Below are positions 24,759 through 38,093 of a DNA stretch of 64,000 bases, piece by piece. Source of the DNA: Cerioporus squamosus (lineage: Eukaryota; Basidiomycota; Agaricomycetes; Polyporales; Polyporaceae); assembly GCA_022592435.1 (NCBI GenBank), contig JABYQS010000102.1, positions 1 to 64,000 of the forward strand. Reading direction: 5' to 3'. Every line of letters begins with the position of its first letter. Position 1 is the first letter of the stretch. Below the pieces are notes generated by a model, which worked only from the letters and a program-made list of their open reading frames with translations, ran no database searches and was not told the DNA's origin. A program made the position numbers and the translations under genes.

Positions 24759-25815
24759 CTAAGTAGAAATGAACTGGAGGGGATAGGTAACTGATGGGAG
24801 TACGTAAAGCTGCTCGGGGTGTTCGAGGTAGTTGAGCCACTCGCCCAAGGGTACGACAAACAGGAGGAAGGCAATCTGGTACGAGATGGAAAGGCGGCTA
24901 AGCTCGGCAGCGTTCTCGTAAGCGTTGTAGTTGTTGAAGGTAGCTAGGCGACCTCGGCCCGGGGCCCTATCGTAAAGGATAAGCTCGAGTGTACCGTTGG
25001 GGGCCCAGTCAATGCGGATATTAATGTCAAGGGTTGGAACGGGGAGCGCAATGTCAGGGAGGAAATACGCTACTGCGGGGTGCGGAAGGTCTGCGGGGGT
25101 GGGCCAGATGGAGCAGAAGTCGGGCCAAGTCGCGTCGAAGTCGCCGACTACGTAATGACGACTATCGAGGAAGCGCTGATGGGAGAGTTCGTCAAGAACG
25201 TCGTGATAGGTGGCAAGGAGATCGGTGAGCGGGCCGTGCTCGGGGGTGATGGTAACGAAACGGGGATAGCCGTTGCGGCGCGCGTACCGGGTCTGGAGTT
25301 CGCGAAGAGTCAAGCGAAGATCGCTATCGCGGTTGTGATCCCAGAGGCGGGCGATGTAGGGGTGAATGCGGCGGAGGAGTGTATGGTATGTGGCGTTGTC
25401 CCACGAGATGAGATCGCGGACGGGGAGGTGCTGGCGCCCGGGGAGATCCGGCTGCTCGGTGTCGGGGATGTCGACGAAATCTTCGAGGAGGATGCGGATG
25501 ATGGGGAGGATGTCGTCCTGGTCGGCAGGGCTGCCGGCGAGAGACACGATCTGGTGGACCCGATCGCAATATTCGCGATTGCGGATGAGGGGTGGGGGCG
25601 CGGCCGCGGCTGCAGCGATGAATCCGGGGTCCGGGGACGCGAGGAGGTACGCGTGGGAGGGAGCCGGAGACCCGGAAGAGATGGAGATCGGAGGGGAGCG
25701 CTGCGGATAGCTCACTGGAGGATAATCGTGAGTACGCGCGTCAGGGGTAGGGCGGAAAGGTCCGCACTTGTGACCGGTTTGGATTCGCGGTCGACAAGCG
25801 AGGGAGGGGTGTGGT
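24759..25815 (-). other. Long AUG-less open frame upstream of gag in the Ty3 element
   Basis: The frame stays open from inside the 5' LTR to a TAG at 24761-24759, about 350 codons downstream of the primer site, yet contains no ATG at all. The predicted product has balanced composition, with a Pro/Ala-rich start, then segments such as DNATYHTLLRRIHPYIARLW and ISYQIAFLLFVVPLGEWLNY. I recognise no domain. It shares the frame of the upstream part of gag, but four in-frame stops separate them. It could be a non-AUG-initiated protein, an exon reached by splicing, or a remnant. The antisense frame is also open for about 245 codons, so GC-rich composition alone must be considered. Confidence 0.4.
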
Positions 25816-25826
25816 AGACTTGCTTT
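25816..25826 (-). other. Self-priming primer binding site
   Basis: Read on the minus strand, AAAGCAAGTCT lies one base inside the 5' LTR. It is the exact complement of AGACTTGCTTT within that LTR (25895-25885). The LTR sequence begins about 34 nt after a TATAAATA box, where transcription should start. The first 11 nt of the RNA can therefore pair with this site, as in Tf1-type self-primed elements. No tRNA 3' end was recognised here. Confidence 0.75.
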
Positions 25827-25827
25827 A

Positions 25828-26187
25828 TGACACGCTCGGAAGCGAGCGCTGTGTGGGAAGCGTCGGTTGGAGGGAAGAAATGCCAAAGCAAGTCTGGGGC
25901 TTCTCCCAGACTGCTCGGCAGTATTTATACCTAAAAACACTACTCTACACGTGTATCCTAGTCAACTCGAGTCACTGAGACTCTGTCCTCGCCTTCTCCT
26001 CGTTGGATGCGCGGGGCTGAAAGCGAGAGTGAGACAGAGGTGGGACAAGACGGTCGGCGGTGCTGAGCACAAGGTAGGTGGACGAAGCGAGCGGCGGGAT
26101 CACGCGTGTCAGATGACACGTGTTGACGCCCGCGCGGTCGCATGCCTCATGCCCTGTTTTCGGCACCGAGCCTCTTTGTCCGTAACA
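25828..26187 (-). repeat. 5' LTR of the Ty3 element
   Basis: 360 bp, TG...CA ends, one mismatch to the copy at 18197-18556. It contains the promoter: TATAAATA at 25929-25922 on the minus strand and the inferred start near 25895. Confidence 0.95.
25922..25929 (-). promoter_or_regulatory. TATA box of the Ty3 LTR promoter
   Basis: TATAAATA on the minus strand, 34 nt upstream of the 11-nt sequence that matches the primer binding site. The distance supports RNA starting exactly at that sequence. Confidence 0.7.
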
Positions 26188-26192
26188 CTACC
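26188..26192. repeat. 5-bp target duplication of the Ty3 element, right
   Basis: CTACC, matching 18192-18196 on the opposite side of the element. Confidence 0.85.
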
Positions 26193-26219
26193 ATCAGAGG
26201 TGGGTGCATAGCTTTACAG

Positions 26220-27502
26220 GGCTTAAAGTATCGCAGAATGACCATGGACGTCCTTAGTTGCTCCCTGTTTGGTATTACGACATATGTTTTCGAAATACTA
26301 CAGTTCATCCCTGGGGCCGGTAAGTCATGCGCTGACTCCTTGAAACGAAGCATATAAAGGCTGACGCACGTTCACCGGCAAGTCTTCTCTGCTCTCCGTG
26401 CATACGTGTTGAGCAGGAGCAAGCTCCTCGCACTACTTATCCTCGCTTTGTCTCTAGCACCAGTGGGTACTAACCTGGTGAGTATACCAGATGAATTTTC
26501 TGCTCGTGCGGACAAGTAAACATGATCGATGATGCAGGCTCGTTATGCCTACAGTATCTCAGGAGAGAGACTTGCACCATTCGGATGCCTGCACACCGAC
26601 AACACAACTCAAGCACTTAGCCTCAGGTTAGTCTTTGGTTTATAATTCCTCAAATGGTTCTGACTTCGTGCAAGATGTAGGTGGGCTTGTAATCACACGC
26701 GACACCGCACATTTTTCATAAAAGAAACCGCACAGGGACAATCATCTCTCGTGTTCCCCTCATTGTTGCCGACATTCTTCTCATCTACATTACATGGAGG
26801 GCATCAAGCATCCAGGGTGCCCTGGCAGATCTTCGGCGGTCCAAGAGGCTGACTCTCTCAGATGTCCTCTTCCGCGACGGTACGTCTCTGAAACAATGTA
26901 CTCATGAATGTTATGCCTGTTTCTCATAGCCAACCGCCTATAGGAACGATATATTTCATGTACGTGACATTGTAGAGCCAAGACGATATCTGACGGACGT
27001 CGACCCTCGTCATCAGAGTTCTGTTCATCCTCAACGTTCTCCATCTTGTGCTCACGGTGACCGCGGTAAGCCATGCGACGTCTCTCATTCCCGGTCCAGT
27101 CTGTGTATCCATACTCACAATTGTCTGAACAGCTGGCAGACGTCGTCGAGGGCGCGAGCTTTGTCCCTGGCTTCATCGCCCCGTACGTGTCTGACCCGGG
27201 TGTGAACATGCTGAGTCTATCCACTAACGCCCTTTCCCATGCACAGCCTAACAGCGATCCTCATCTCACGCTTCCTTCTCGACCTGCAAGAAGCAAACCA
27301 GACGGTCGTCAGGCTCGACCCCGACGATCCTCTGCACTCCTTGGAAAATCCCTGGGACGACACACCAAGCTTCATCTCGTCCCTGGGAGGCTTCATCAAC
27401 CCGGAGAGGACGGAGCCAGTCGATGATGAACTCGACTTGCACGTCATCCCGTCCTCAGAGTCCGCGGAGGCCTCTCAGCCTGAGCCGTCCTCTTCCGCGT
27501 AG
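26220..27502 (+). pseudogene. DUF6533 membrane protein gene, 3' part
   Basis: Exons that keep one frame are 26220-26319, 26383-26477, 26538-26626, 26725-26879, 26944-26959, 27017-27065, 27133-27182 and 27247-27502. They follow the 5' part at 17840-18155 in phase 0. Family-typical stretches are ILQFIPGAVFSALRAYVLSR, PLIVADILLIYITW, FRDGTIYFIVLFILNVLHLV and TAILISRFLLDLQEAN, with an acidic Ser-rich tail. The function of DUF6533 proteins is unknown; several hydrophobic spans imply a multi-pass membrane protein. The 26627-26724 intron is the least certain. The only break seen is the retrotransposon in intron 3; no stop or frameshift was found in the exons, consistent with a recent disruption. Confidence 0.75.
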
Positions 27503-28837
27503 CCTGCGTATGGCTATAGCCCGCCTTCCTGCCAGTTAGTTTGATCTGCGTCTTCGGTTCCTCCAGTTTCGTCTCTTCGTTGTAGTCGCGTTTCTCGGCT
27601 TCTATGACGAATGCTTGGGAGAGTCTCAATTGCTTCGCCTAGATTGAGCTCATGTAAGTATTTATACGTGTCCGGTATCTGTATCTATGTAGCATGGTTG
27701 TCCTATGTACGAGTGTCGTCTTGTGTATCTCACTCCCCATTATTCTCGTCGAAGCTGAGAAACCTGAATGAGAAGACCCTATCTATATGTACCAGTAAGT
27801 ACGTCGAGCGGCGGTTATGGCCACTGGCGGCTGTACCAAGCACGCAGCCGCGAGACCGCCACCAGCGTCCAGTTCTATTGAGCTGCCATTGGATGCCCGC
27901 CGGCAAAGCTGTCCAGTGAGATGGCAGGCTGTGGACCTCGCAAAGCTTTGCAGCAATTGTTGCGGACGTGGCAGAGGGGGAAGATCGGGCATATCCGACG
28001 ATAATGATTGTATCTAGTGACCTTCCCGGAGGTGCCTATCGACCGTTGGACGCTCTCGGTGGGAGATATGCTAGAGATAAGGACCGAGGCTGGAATGTCG
28101 GAGCGGAGGGTGGTGGGCTGCCAGTACCCCGAGGCCACGCCGGGCAGACGACATCCATGTTACTTTGGCCTCGGGCATGCGGACACTGGATAAATCTCAT
28201 GGGGCAGCAAAATACGGAAGAGTCGAGAGTCCGACTAGCGATGAATGAACAAGACTCAGCAACCATTACGCTCGAACCTCGTTATGCGACACACCTCATA
28301 ACCGTACCTGCGCCGCCCCGCGCGCCCGCCATCCAACCTCGTAGGGCCATGTGATGTGCTTGGAAATCTCTCTGGTGACCCGCATCGTTGACGGCTCGAA
28401 TCGGTGATACTAGGAGGTTGCGTGAGTCGACCAACGGACTAGAGACAGGAATGAACAGTAGTGGGAGACGGTCAAGAGCAAGCCGCGGACGATGTGGAAG
28501 CGCCCCGGGCCCCGCTGGGACCGGTTCTTACTGGACATTCGACTTCGCGTTTGGGCAAGGAACTGGTGAGTCATGCACGGGAAGACAGACACACCACAGC
28601 ATATCCCATAGCACTTGGTCGGAGTTTCGTAGCCTCAACGAGTAATAATCGGTAACTCTGAGGACGGAAACCAGCCAGGGCTTCTGAGCAGGCAGTATAG
28701 CAGCGAGGGCATTGCTGCAGAGGTTCGGGTGTGTAGCTACTAGCCAACGCAGATACCTCATATATTCACTAGCAGATCACGACTGAACAATGATATGGCC
28801 TATCTATACCAAGGCGCACGATGGTGCAGACGGTGTC
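27503..28837. other. Intergenic region between DUF6533 gene and peroxidase 2
   Basis: Two genes converge here, so both 3' UTRs should lie in this stretch. Short open frames exist on both strands without motif support. No repeat family was recognised. Confidence 0.45.
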
Positions 28838-30217
<1,380 letters not shown>

Positions 30218-30301
30218 GGCAGAGGACCTATTTGGTGAGGGAGGAGCAGAGGAAGCTGAATGCCGAGTGCTCTGAGGAGACCCTTGAAGTCAGCGGGACC
30301 G

Positions 30302-30310
30302 CCTTATATA
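30302..30310 (-). promoter_or_regulatory. TATA box of versatile peroxidase gene 2
   Basis: TATATAAGG on the minus strand, about 85-93 nt upstream of the start codon. A TGCGCAC heptamer, a possible metal response element, lies near 30424-30430, about 210 nt upstream. That is a distance similar to the one at gene 1. Confidence 0.65.
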
Positions 30311-30434
30311 CTTCAGTGAAATAACTTACTGAAGGTCTGTACCACGAAAGGTTCGGGCGTTGAGACATACGTGGTTACACCCTAGCCAATCCCAACGCGG
30401 CGAATGCGCTATTTTCGATACTGTGCGCACGAAG

Positions 30435-31849
30435 GGGACGAAGCCATGGCTGGCACCCACATCCAGGCATTCGGCGTGTTGCCTCAAAAACCTGGTACGC
30501 ACAAAAGGATGTGGTATCCGCGCCTTGTCAGAGTGTTTCCATGTCTCATCCACCAAGCCGTGTGTTCGATAAGCAGGCAATTGATGTCATCTGCGAAAAT
30601 GAGCGAAGAACAAGAGCCGACTCAGGTCAGAAGTATCTGTTTTCATCAGGTACGACAGGTACGGCGGGAGGCGTACCTCGAACAGATACACGAGCAGCGA
30701 CGCCAAGCCATAGTTTGATAGAGTTTGCACACAGAAGCGGGCGTGCTTGGCATTCGCAAATCGCACCGTCGAACCTGGGGTAGAACCATATCCGTGGAAG
30801 ACAGTGGTCATAACTTGAAGCGGGAACTTGATTCACAGCGAGGCGTGGACATGGAAGCAGCATACCGAGCCACCGGGATGGTTTCGGGAGCTCAATCTAG
30901 GCAGCGCTAAGGGACCGTCTTCGCGAAGCCTCTTTCAATACAAGGACATTCTCAATCCAGCGAAGGCACACGTACCCCGCGCTCCCTACGGCATCACAGT
31001 CGTCGCGCCGCATGGTCACTTGGAGCAACATTGAGATAGCTGTCGTGGTAAGTCAGTTGCTGTAGTTCATGCCTTGCAGGTAGGCACCGAACCTGGGTCC
31101 CATGCCTGTCAACAAGGTCGTGAGACTCGTCCAGAGTACGGCACACGACCATTGCCGCGAGCACGGGATCTATATACCGAAAGTTCACAACGATGGATCT
31201 TCGTGGGAGGAAGTCAGCCGAGTCTTCCGTCCGTCCGTCGAGAGTGCTTCGGGCAGGAACGCCACGCGCACTCGAGTTCCCAGGGCGCAACGGTATCCTG
31301 TTGAACATCCGGCGTCACATGAGGAAGACATGGGAAGAGTGTTATAGCCGGACTCACTACGGAAACCTGCCCTCATACACTCGGGCGCGTATCCGCTGCG
31401 ACACGAGTCGAGTCGGGAATCAGAGCAAGCGCCAGTCAGACCGTGTTGAGAGTGGAGGAACTTTGATGATGGGCAACCTATCCGCGTCTGCCTGCAATGT
31501 GGAGCGGAGCTGAGTACTGATCCCGCTTCGGGCTCAGGACTCTCAACGAACGCAAGGGGCCCCTAGTACGCATGATTCGTCAGTTTATAAGCATTCTTGC
31601 CACTTGGCGACGTCAAGCACATTAGGTCATACATGTGTTCTTTTCTATCTCAGAAACGCAACTCTTCGATCGCAGTCCACAAAACGGCGAAGTGCGACAG
31701 ATCTGCCTATCAGGAACTAAGCAAGCAAGGAGTGTCGCTTGCGAACTGATGACGTACTAGTCTGAACGTTGGGTTGCTAACGGCCATCTGCAGGAAGTTC
31801 GACGCGTTCTGAATGTGTTGTTGAGGTGAACATACGGAAGCTGATAGGC
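30435..31849. other. Intergenic region, no supported gene
   Basis: The part next to 30435 is the distal promoter of peroxidase 2. The rest holds only short open frames on both strands. I found no motif, no splice pattern and no repeat shared with other parts of the window. Confidence 0.4.
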
Positions 31850-32275
31850 TGGAGAGACGGAGCTCGTGGCAGTAGCGCCGGCGTGGTGGCTGCCAGGCCA
31901 CGAGGCTACGAGACGCCCTCGGCAATCAAACACGATGCTTGCGAGAGTTGGGTGGCATTTCCGAGCTCGAGCGCGAAGGGAAGTTGCAAGCAATTATGCC
32001 TGGAAGCATTTCGAGATAATCATACCAGAGTAAGAAGAAACTAACGAGTAGTTGGCCGTAAGATTGGGCACCGAGACGGAGAGACGGAGAACAGCTTGAA
32101 TTTGTTGTAGTCCTTCATTTCTGTAAGCTTATATGGCCCTAATACAGTGATGGTTTGCACGGGCCCTGTCGCGCAGTGGTATAATACGTCCCAATACGTC
32201 GAGCTAGATGTGGACGCGCGGCCGCCTGGGGTTCGAAACCTGTTCGCACGCGAAAGGTCACCTTCAACTTTTTGT
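31850..32275 (+). repeat. tRNA-related repeat, copy B
   Basis: Shared blocks in order: TGGTGGCTGCCAGGCCACG then AGGCTACGAGACGCCCTCGG near 31884-31923. These are followed by the tRNA-like region with an A box (TGTCGCGCAGTGGTATAATA, 32167-32186), a B box (GGGGTTCGAAACC, about 32228-32240) and TTTTT at 32269-32273. The tRNA-like part is about 90 percent identical by eye to copy A on the opposite strand. The middle is more diverged, with an insertion relative to the other copies. Confidence 0.6.
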
Positions 32276-32539
32276 CTCATATATCACGGCTTTGTCGCGC
32301 CGCCATGAGAATTATAGGCAATCTGTCTTTCGAAATGTCAACAGAATTTTGGGAGATAGCACATGTTGGCGGGATCTGGGTAGAATCGATCACATTAACG
32401 TTTGGCTTCTCCGATTATCATCGACTCTCAGATAGCTCGAACAACTTGATAGACTGTGAAAGCAGGCTTACTATGTTGCTAACATGCAACTATGAAGGTG
32501 CCTGGTGGGCGGACAAGATACCGAGCTCGTCGTGGTAAA

Positions 32540-32930
32540 TCGAACAGGCGATGGCCGAGCACCGGAATGGTGGCTACAAAGACACGAGGCTACGAGGCGC
32601 CGCCGGCTATCATTTACGCGTGCTACTTTGTATACTGTGCAACGGAAGCATGCATTCAGGGGCAGTGGCGTAAGGAATACTCTCTGGTGCACACGAAGAT
32701 ATATTGGTAGCAAGCAGAGGAGAGCGTTCGGAGAGCCCCTTGATTTTGGCGAAGTCCTCAATTGCCGCGACATTACATAGGCATTGTAGTTAACAGGTCT
32801 TGTAAGAGGCCTGCAGCGCAGTTGGATAACACGTCAAGAGCACGTCGAGTCAGATGTGGACGCGCTAGCCGCCGGGGGTTCGAAACCTCATCGCAACCGA
32901 TTGGTCACCTCACTTTTTGCCTCATGCAAC
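32540..32930 (+). repeat. tRNA-related repeat, copy C
   Basis: Contains TGGTGGCTACAAAGACACG and AGGCTACGAGGCGCCG near 32569-32602, ATTTTGGCGAAGTCCTCAAT near 32743-32762, and the tRNA-like part. The tRNA-like part has an A box (GCAGCGCAGTTGGATAACAC, 32813-32832), a B box (GGGGGTTCGAAACCT, about 32874-32888) and TTTTT at 32914-32918. The GCGAAGTCCTCAAT block is shared with copy A and is missing or altered in copy B. Confidence 0.6.
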
Positions 32931-33202
32931 CACAATTTCACTGTATATAATCGCGCCGCTACTGGAGCTGTAGCATGCATATGGCCATGTAATATACCTA
33001 CAAAAATGGAAGACGGTACATCATGTTGGGAATTTGGCCCGAGTCGAAGAGATCCCATAACAGAACATGGTCACGCGCGCCACTGGCTCGGTCTCGTTTA
33101 ACGGTCACTGCTCCCTCTCACCAGTACCTTCTGTCCTGCTACTTAATCTCCACTCGCACTGTCCCACCTGGACACCTCGGCGCTATTCCAGTGCTCAACT
33201 AT

Positions 33203-34470
33203 ATGGAATCTCCTCAGTACTACCCACCCCAAGGTGCAGGGAATGTCCGCCAACGCCAGTCGAACCCTCGCCCTTCCCCTGCTCCTTCAAAGGATGATGA
33301 CCGCCAACTGTCCAGAGCCTCGTACAAGCTCCTTGGGAGTATGTCCTCGGGTTGACGTCGTCGCACCGTACTGCGCTGAACAGTATGCTATTGATATTGC
33401 GACAGAGTTCTTCGAGGAGGTCAGCCGATACCCGAGCAATGCCCAAATCCTCGAACTAGTAGAGCAAGTTCGTAAGACAGGCTGCTACTGGGCCAACTTC
33501 CAGAAGGTGCGCCGCTACTTCCGGAACAGACGTCGCAAGGCACAGTGGGGACGCTTGGAAGGGCCAGGTGTGAAGCAAGCAGAGGCAGGGGTCGCGGTGT
33601 CGGAGCGGGGACGGTCGATGGGGGTGGCCAAGGCTGCGCTGGCGGGAAGTTCCCTGGAGCTGGAGTCCTCTGCGGCAGATGAATCCCAGGTTTCTGGTGC
33701 CTTGAAGGTGGAGACATCGGTCCTGGTGGACACGCCCAAACGTGCTCGTATGAGAACTTTCTCTGCGACACCATTGGCCACGATATCCAACTTGGTTGGA
33801 CGAACTGGTGCGTCTTATGCTGGTGATATTCTCCATACTTACATATAGCGGGCAGCTCGGACGTCACACCTCCTGCGGGTGCGCCCACCAAAGAAACCTT
33901 CCGAGTCGTCGGCTCCCCTACTCTCAGAACTAGGGCAAGTCTGCAAACTGGAGGACGAGGAGACACCCATACCCGATACCGCACCTCTCAGGCTCGTCGA
34001 CACCCGCGATCTCCTTTTGCTCTCACCTGGAGACGCGGACGATGCCGCGGGATCGTTCAATTCATCGACACACCCGGTTCCTCAACAGGAAGAGTCGCAT
34101 GCGGATGGGGATATGAACGCTGCTTCAAGGCCGCAAGCGGAGCACTTGGAAGTGCAAGGTAGGCCCACATTCACGCGTCACCATCAGTTTTCCGTCCTCT
34201 GCACGGACGACGATTCTAACGCTGTATTAATGGATAGGCATAGGAGAAAACTCTATCCTGCCATTCGATCCCCGGACGAACGACCTCGCTACCCTTCTCA
34301 CTGGAGCCCTTGACGGTGCTACAACAAGCATTTCCGCAGCTCCGAGAACGTTCAAGGACCTCGGGCGATACCTCCAAGATCAGACTGCGAGCGTCGAGCT
34401 CCTCGAAGACATCCGTACTGGAGTCTATCCCCATCTCGGATCGGTTGCTTCCGACGTTCCTCGCGATTAG
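33203..34470 (+). CDS. Homeodomain-like transcription factor (atypical)
   Basis: 357 residues in four exons: 33203-33338, 33406-33807, 33856-34158 and 34238-34470, all in phase with GT-AG borders. Residues about 33-90 look like a homeodomain. The region LSRASYKLLGKFFEEVSRYP fits helix 1, QILELVEQVRKTG helix 2, and FQKVRRYFRNRRRKAQWG the recognition helix, with Tyr replacing the near-invariant Trp of WFXNRR. The remainder is Ser/Glu/Pro-rich and probably disordered, ending in a leucine-containing tail (DLGRYLQDQTASVELLEDIR). It is likely a nuclear DNA-binding protein. I see no evidence for a mating-type HD1/HD2 pair nearby. The acceptors at 33405 and 33855 were chosen because nearer AG sites break the frame. 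Confidence 0.65.
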
Positions 34471-34937
34471 CAGCTGCGGACACGCTCTCTCAGCCTACTA
34501 AGTACTCGTTTGACTCCCGACATCCTAGACTGTCTGATTCTCTGACAACTTCTGCACCCTCACCGCGGCTCGTCTTTTGGACTGCATCTCCGTCCTGGCA
34601 GTTCTGGCTGTGGTTCGAATACCTCTCTCTCCGCCATGAGGTTTACGCACCTTACTCATGTACAGCCTACTTCCCGGGACATACTAGTTCGGTGCGGTCT
34701 TCGCTGCGTTACCTCCTCACTTGAATCAATAACACTCTTATATTGGTTACTGGAAGACGCGCCGCTCGTTAGGACCAAGTCATGCTTGAGGGCAGACGAG
34801 GAGAGGATGGCTGTGGCGGTCGTTCAAACGTTCAGTAGCCTCGTGTTGACGGCACCGATGCGGCACATATCAGCGCTTACCGCTTGCTCAAGCCTCAGCG
34901 CACAGCGTCCACCTTGCGTCCCACCACGACATCCGAT
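34471..34937. other. 3' flank of homeodomain gene
   Basis: No coding segment or repeat could be supported between the homeodomain stop and the small open frame that follows. Confidence 0.4.
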
Positions 34938-35081
34938 ATGCCTTCACCCTCTCGTCCTCTCTCGAACTCAGACGTGGCTGCTATACTTCTGCTCCTCGCT
35001 AATCTTGGTCTTGTAGCTGTCGGTGTGGCGTATCGCTGGTTTCCGAGTCGTAACAGAGATCAAACTCGCAGGCCTGAGTAA
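34938..35081 (+). CDS. Small single-span membrane ORF (tentative)
   Basis: The frame from ATG 34938 encodes 47 residues: a polar start (MPSPSRPLSNSD), one hydrophobic span (AAILLLLANLGLVAVGVAY) and a basic tail (RNRDQTRRPE). It could be a first exon, because the stop is preceded by GAGTAAGG, which resembles a donor. The downstream stretch 35088-35546 is open for 152 codons but I could not join the two cleanly. Function is unknown. Confidence 0.25.
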   Translation: MPSPSRPLSNSDVAAILLLLANLGLVAVGVAYRWFPSRNRDQTRRPE

Positions 35082-36670
35082 GGCCAAGTGCGCGAACAAT
35101 GGACCGTCCGCACGACCGTCCCCTCCTTTTCCGGTCCTCAAGCTTCTTATGAACGTGAAGCCATCATGGTCTCTCCCAACACACGGTCTACATGCAGCGC
35201 GGTGACTTCATCAACTCTACACATCGTTGTGCAAGGAGTCCATCGACATTTGACTCCTCGACTCCGAGCTCGACCTCGCAAATTCCATGCATATCCGTCG
35301 GATGCGATTGGCGTTGTTGCAGAGGGGCCGGGCAGATGGATTTCGACGGCTTGGGCTCTTTGTGAGTTGACTCTGCACCTCGGTCCTCCATGTTGCACGA
35401 TATCGTCAAGATCGTACTCAAGATGCGTATCGACTAGTGCGACCGTTGGTTGCGCATGTCGGTGGGATATCCTTACTCCGCTCCCGCCATGTACCCTTGC
35501 TGCTTCGGTTGACGCACGACGCCCGTTCCGACTCGCCTCCCCTTAGACACTTCGAAGTCCCCACACCTCTATCACGAGTGACGAATTCATTCCTTCACCC
35601 TCGTGCGCGGTCATGACTCTCCCGGAACAACATAAACTAGCTATCTCCGCCATCGGTATCGTGGGGTCGAGACCACTCGCATATTCATCCGCCCACTAAG
35701 ACTCAAGTCAGACTCAAGCGTATCCTCGCATGCTATCGGGTGTTCGTGTCGAGATGCGCTGCTTCGCAGCATATACGGTACGTCTCCCTCTATCACTGTA
35801 TCGCGTGTTGGGCACTCCACGGGCGCAACACCGAGTGAGGCAAAGTAGTATTACCAGCGACCATCAGGCCGAGCCCCAAGGTGTGTATACACTCTGGGAG
35901 CGACTTCCGAGATTATATACACACGAAAGACCACCTGGCATTGCGATCCGTGGTGTTCTATCCCGCCCTTCCTGTCTTGACCGGACTCGCACGCTAACGT
36001 ACCATGCGACAGGACGACACAGCCGCATCCTGAGAACAACAAAGGAACATACTCTGGCTTGGCCTTCCTTGCCCAGCAGCATGATACCAACCGTTCGGCT
36101 AGTTCTCTCCCACGAAGACGCTTGACTGAGAACCACACGGCGCCCACGACTATAGCATTCACGGACACTGTCCTCGTCGCCCGCCACGCGTGTGCTCCAC
36201 GGCGGCGGTATAGAAAGGCTCTTCTGAATGGGCTCATTCAGCTATACTTGGAGCAGACAACCGTGTCATTCTGCGAGGTATGCCTTCTATTGTACCTGAT
36301 CGTATGCCTTCCTGCTGACCTTTGTGCTCTCCTTCATGGCGTCCATCTAGCTTGCACGCCTCACGAGTAGCCGCGGAACCATCAGCATTCTGAGCCACGC
36401 TCGTGTAACCGAGCTTTCGATATCGTCCAAAAGGATCCGTTTTGGAGAGCTTATTGGCCTTATGGACGACGCTCACCGACACGGAGACTGCATGGACGTG
36501 TTCCGCTGCCCGTCAAGCTGGTCCAGGAAAGAGGCCACGGCACCGAAAGCAAGCAAATGTTCGCGTCGTCATTGGGTCGACTCTTGATCCTGATTGATAT
36601 CCATCTTCCTGGTTGGAAACGTCCTGACGGAACACATGAACGTTGTCATTTTGTCTGCTGAGTCTGTCAG
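35082..36670. other. Region with unresolved coding potential
   Basis: Open frames on the plus strand at 35088-35546 and 35730-36125 are longer than average but lack motifs and start or splice support. The last 200 nt should form the promoter of peroxidase copy 3. No repeat was identified. Confidence 0.3.
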
Positions 36671-36672
36671 GG

Positions 36673-36678
36673 TATAAG
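36673..36678 (+). promoter_or_regulatory. TATA-like box of peroxidase copy 3
   Basis: TATAAG about 55 nt upstream of the start codon at 36729. The spacing is shorter than in copies 1 and 2 but usable. Confidence 0.55.
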
Positions 36679-36728
36679 AGCATACTTCTACGTCCTTCGA
36701 CTCCTCAGCGAACTCGGCTTTCGACACC

Positions 36729-38093
<1,365 letters not shown>

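Larger units (their letters stand above)
18197..26187 (-). mobile_element. Ty3-type chromovirus, full-length, with nested MITE
   Basis: This is a 7,991-bp insertion read on the minus strand. It consists of 360-bp LTRs, a self-complementary primer site, a long upstream open frame, gag, pol, and a polypurine tract. The LTRs start TGACACG and end CGTAACA. They differ at one position only (C at 18410, T at 26041), which points to a very recent insertion. Pol order is protease, reverse transcriptase, RNase H, integrase, GPY/F module and chromodomain-like segment, as in chromoviruses. Removing the 601-bp MITE and its 8-bp duplication leaves an element of about 7.4 kb. The insertion lies within an intron of a DUF6533 gene. 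Confidence 0.95.

Noticed and set aside
25080..25817. 245-codon plus-strand frame inside the Ty3 element
   Set aside because: Antisense to the element transcript with a repetitive Val/Glu/Gly composition; more likely a shadow of the upstream open frame or of GC-rich DNA.
33203..34470. Mating-type (A locus) HD gene
   Set aside because: Only one homeodomain-like gene is present, the motif is atypical, and no divergent HD partner or flanking mating-locus gene is seen.
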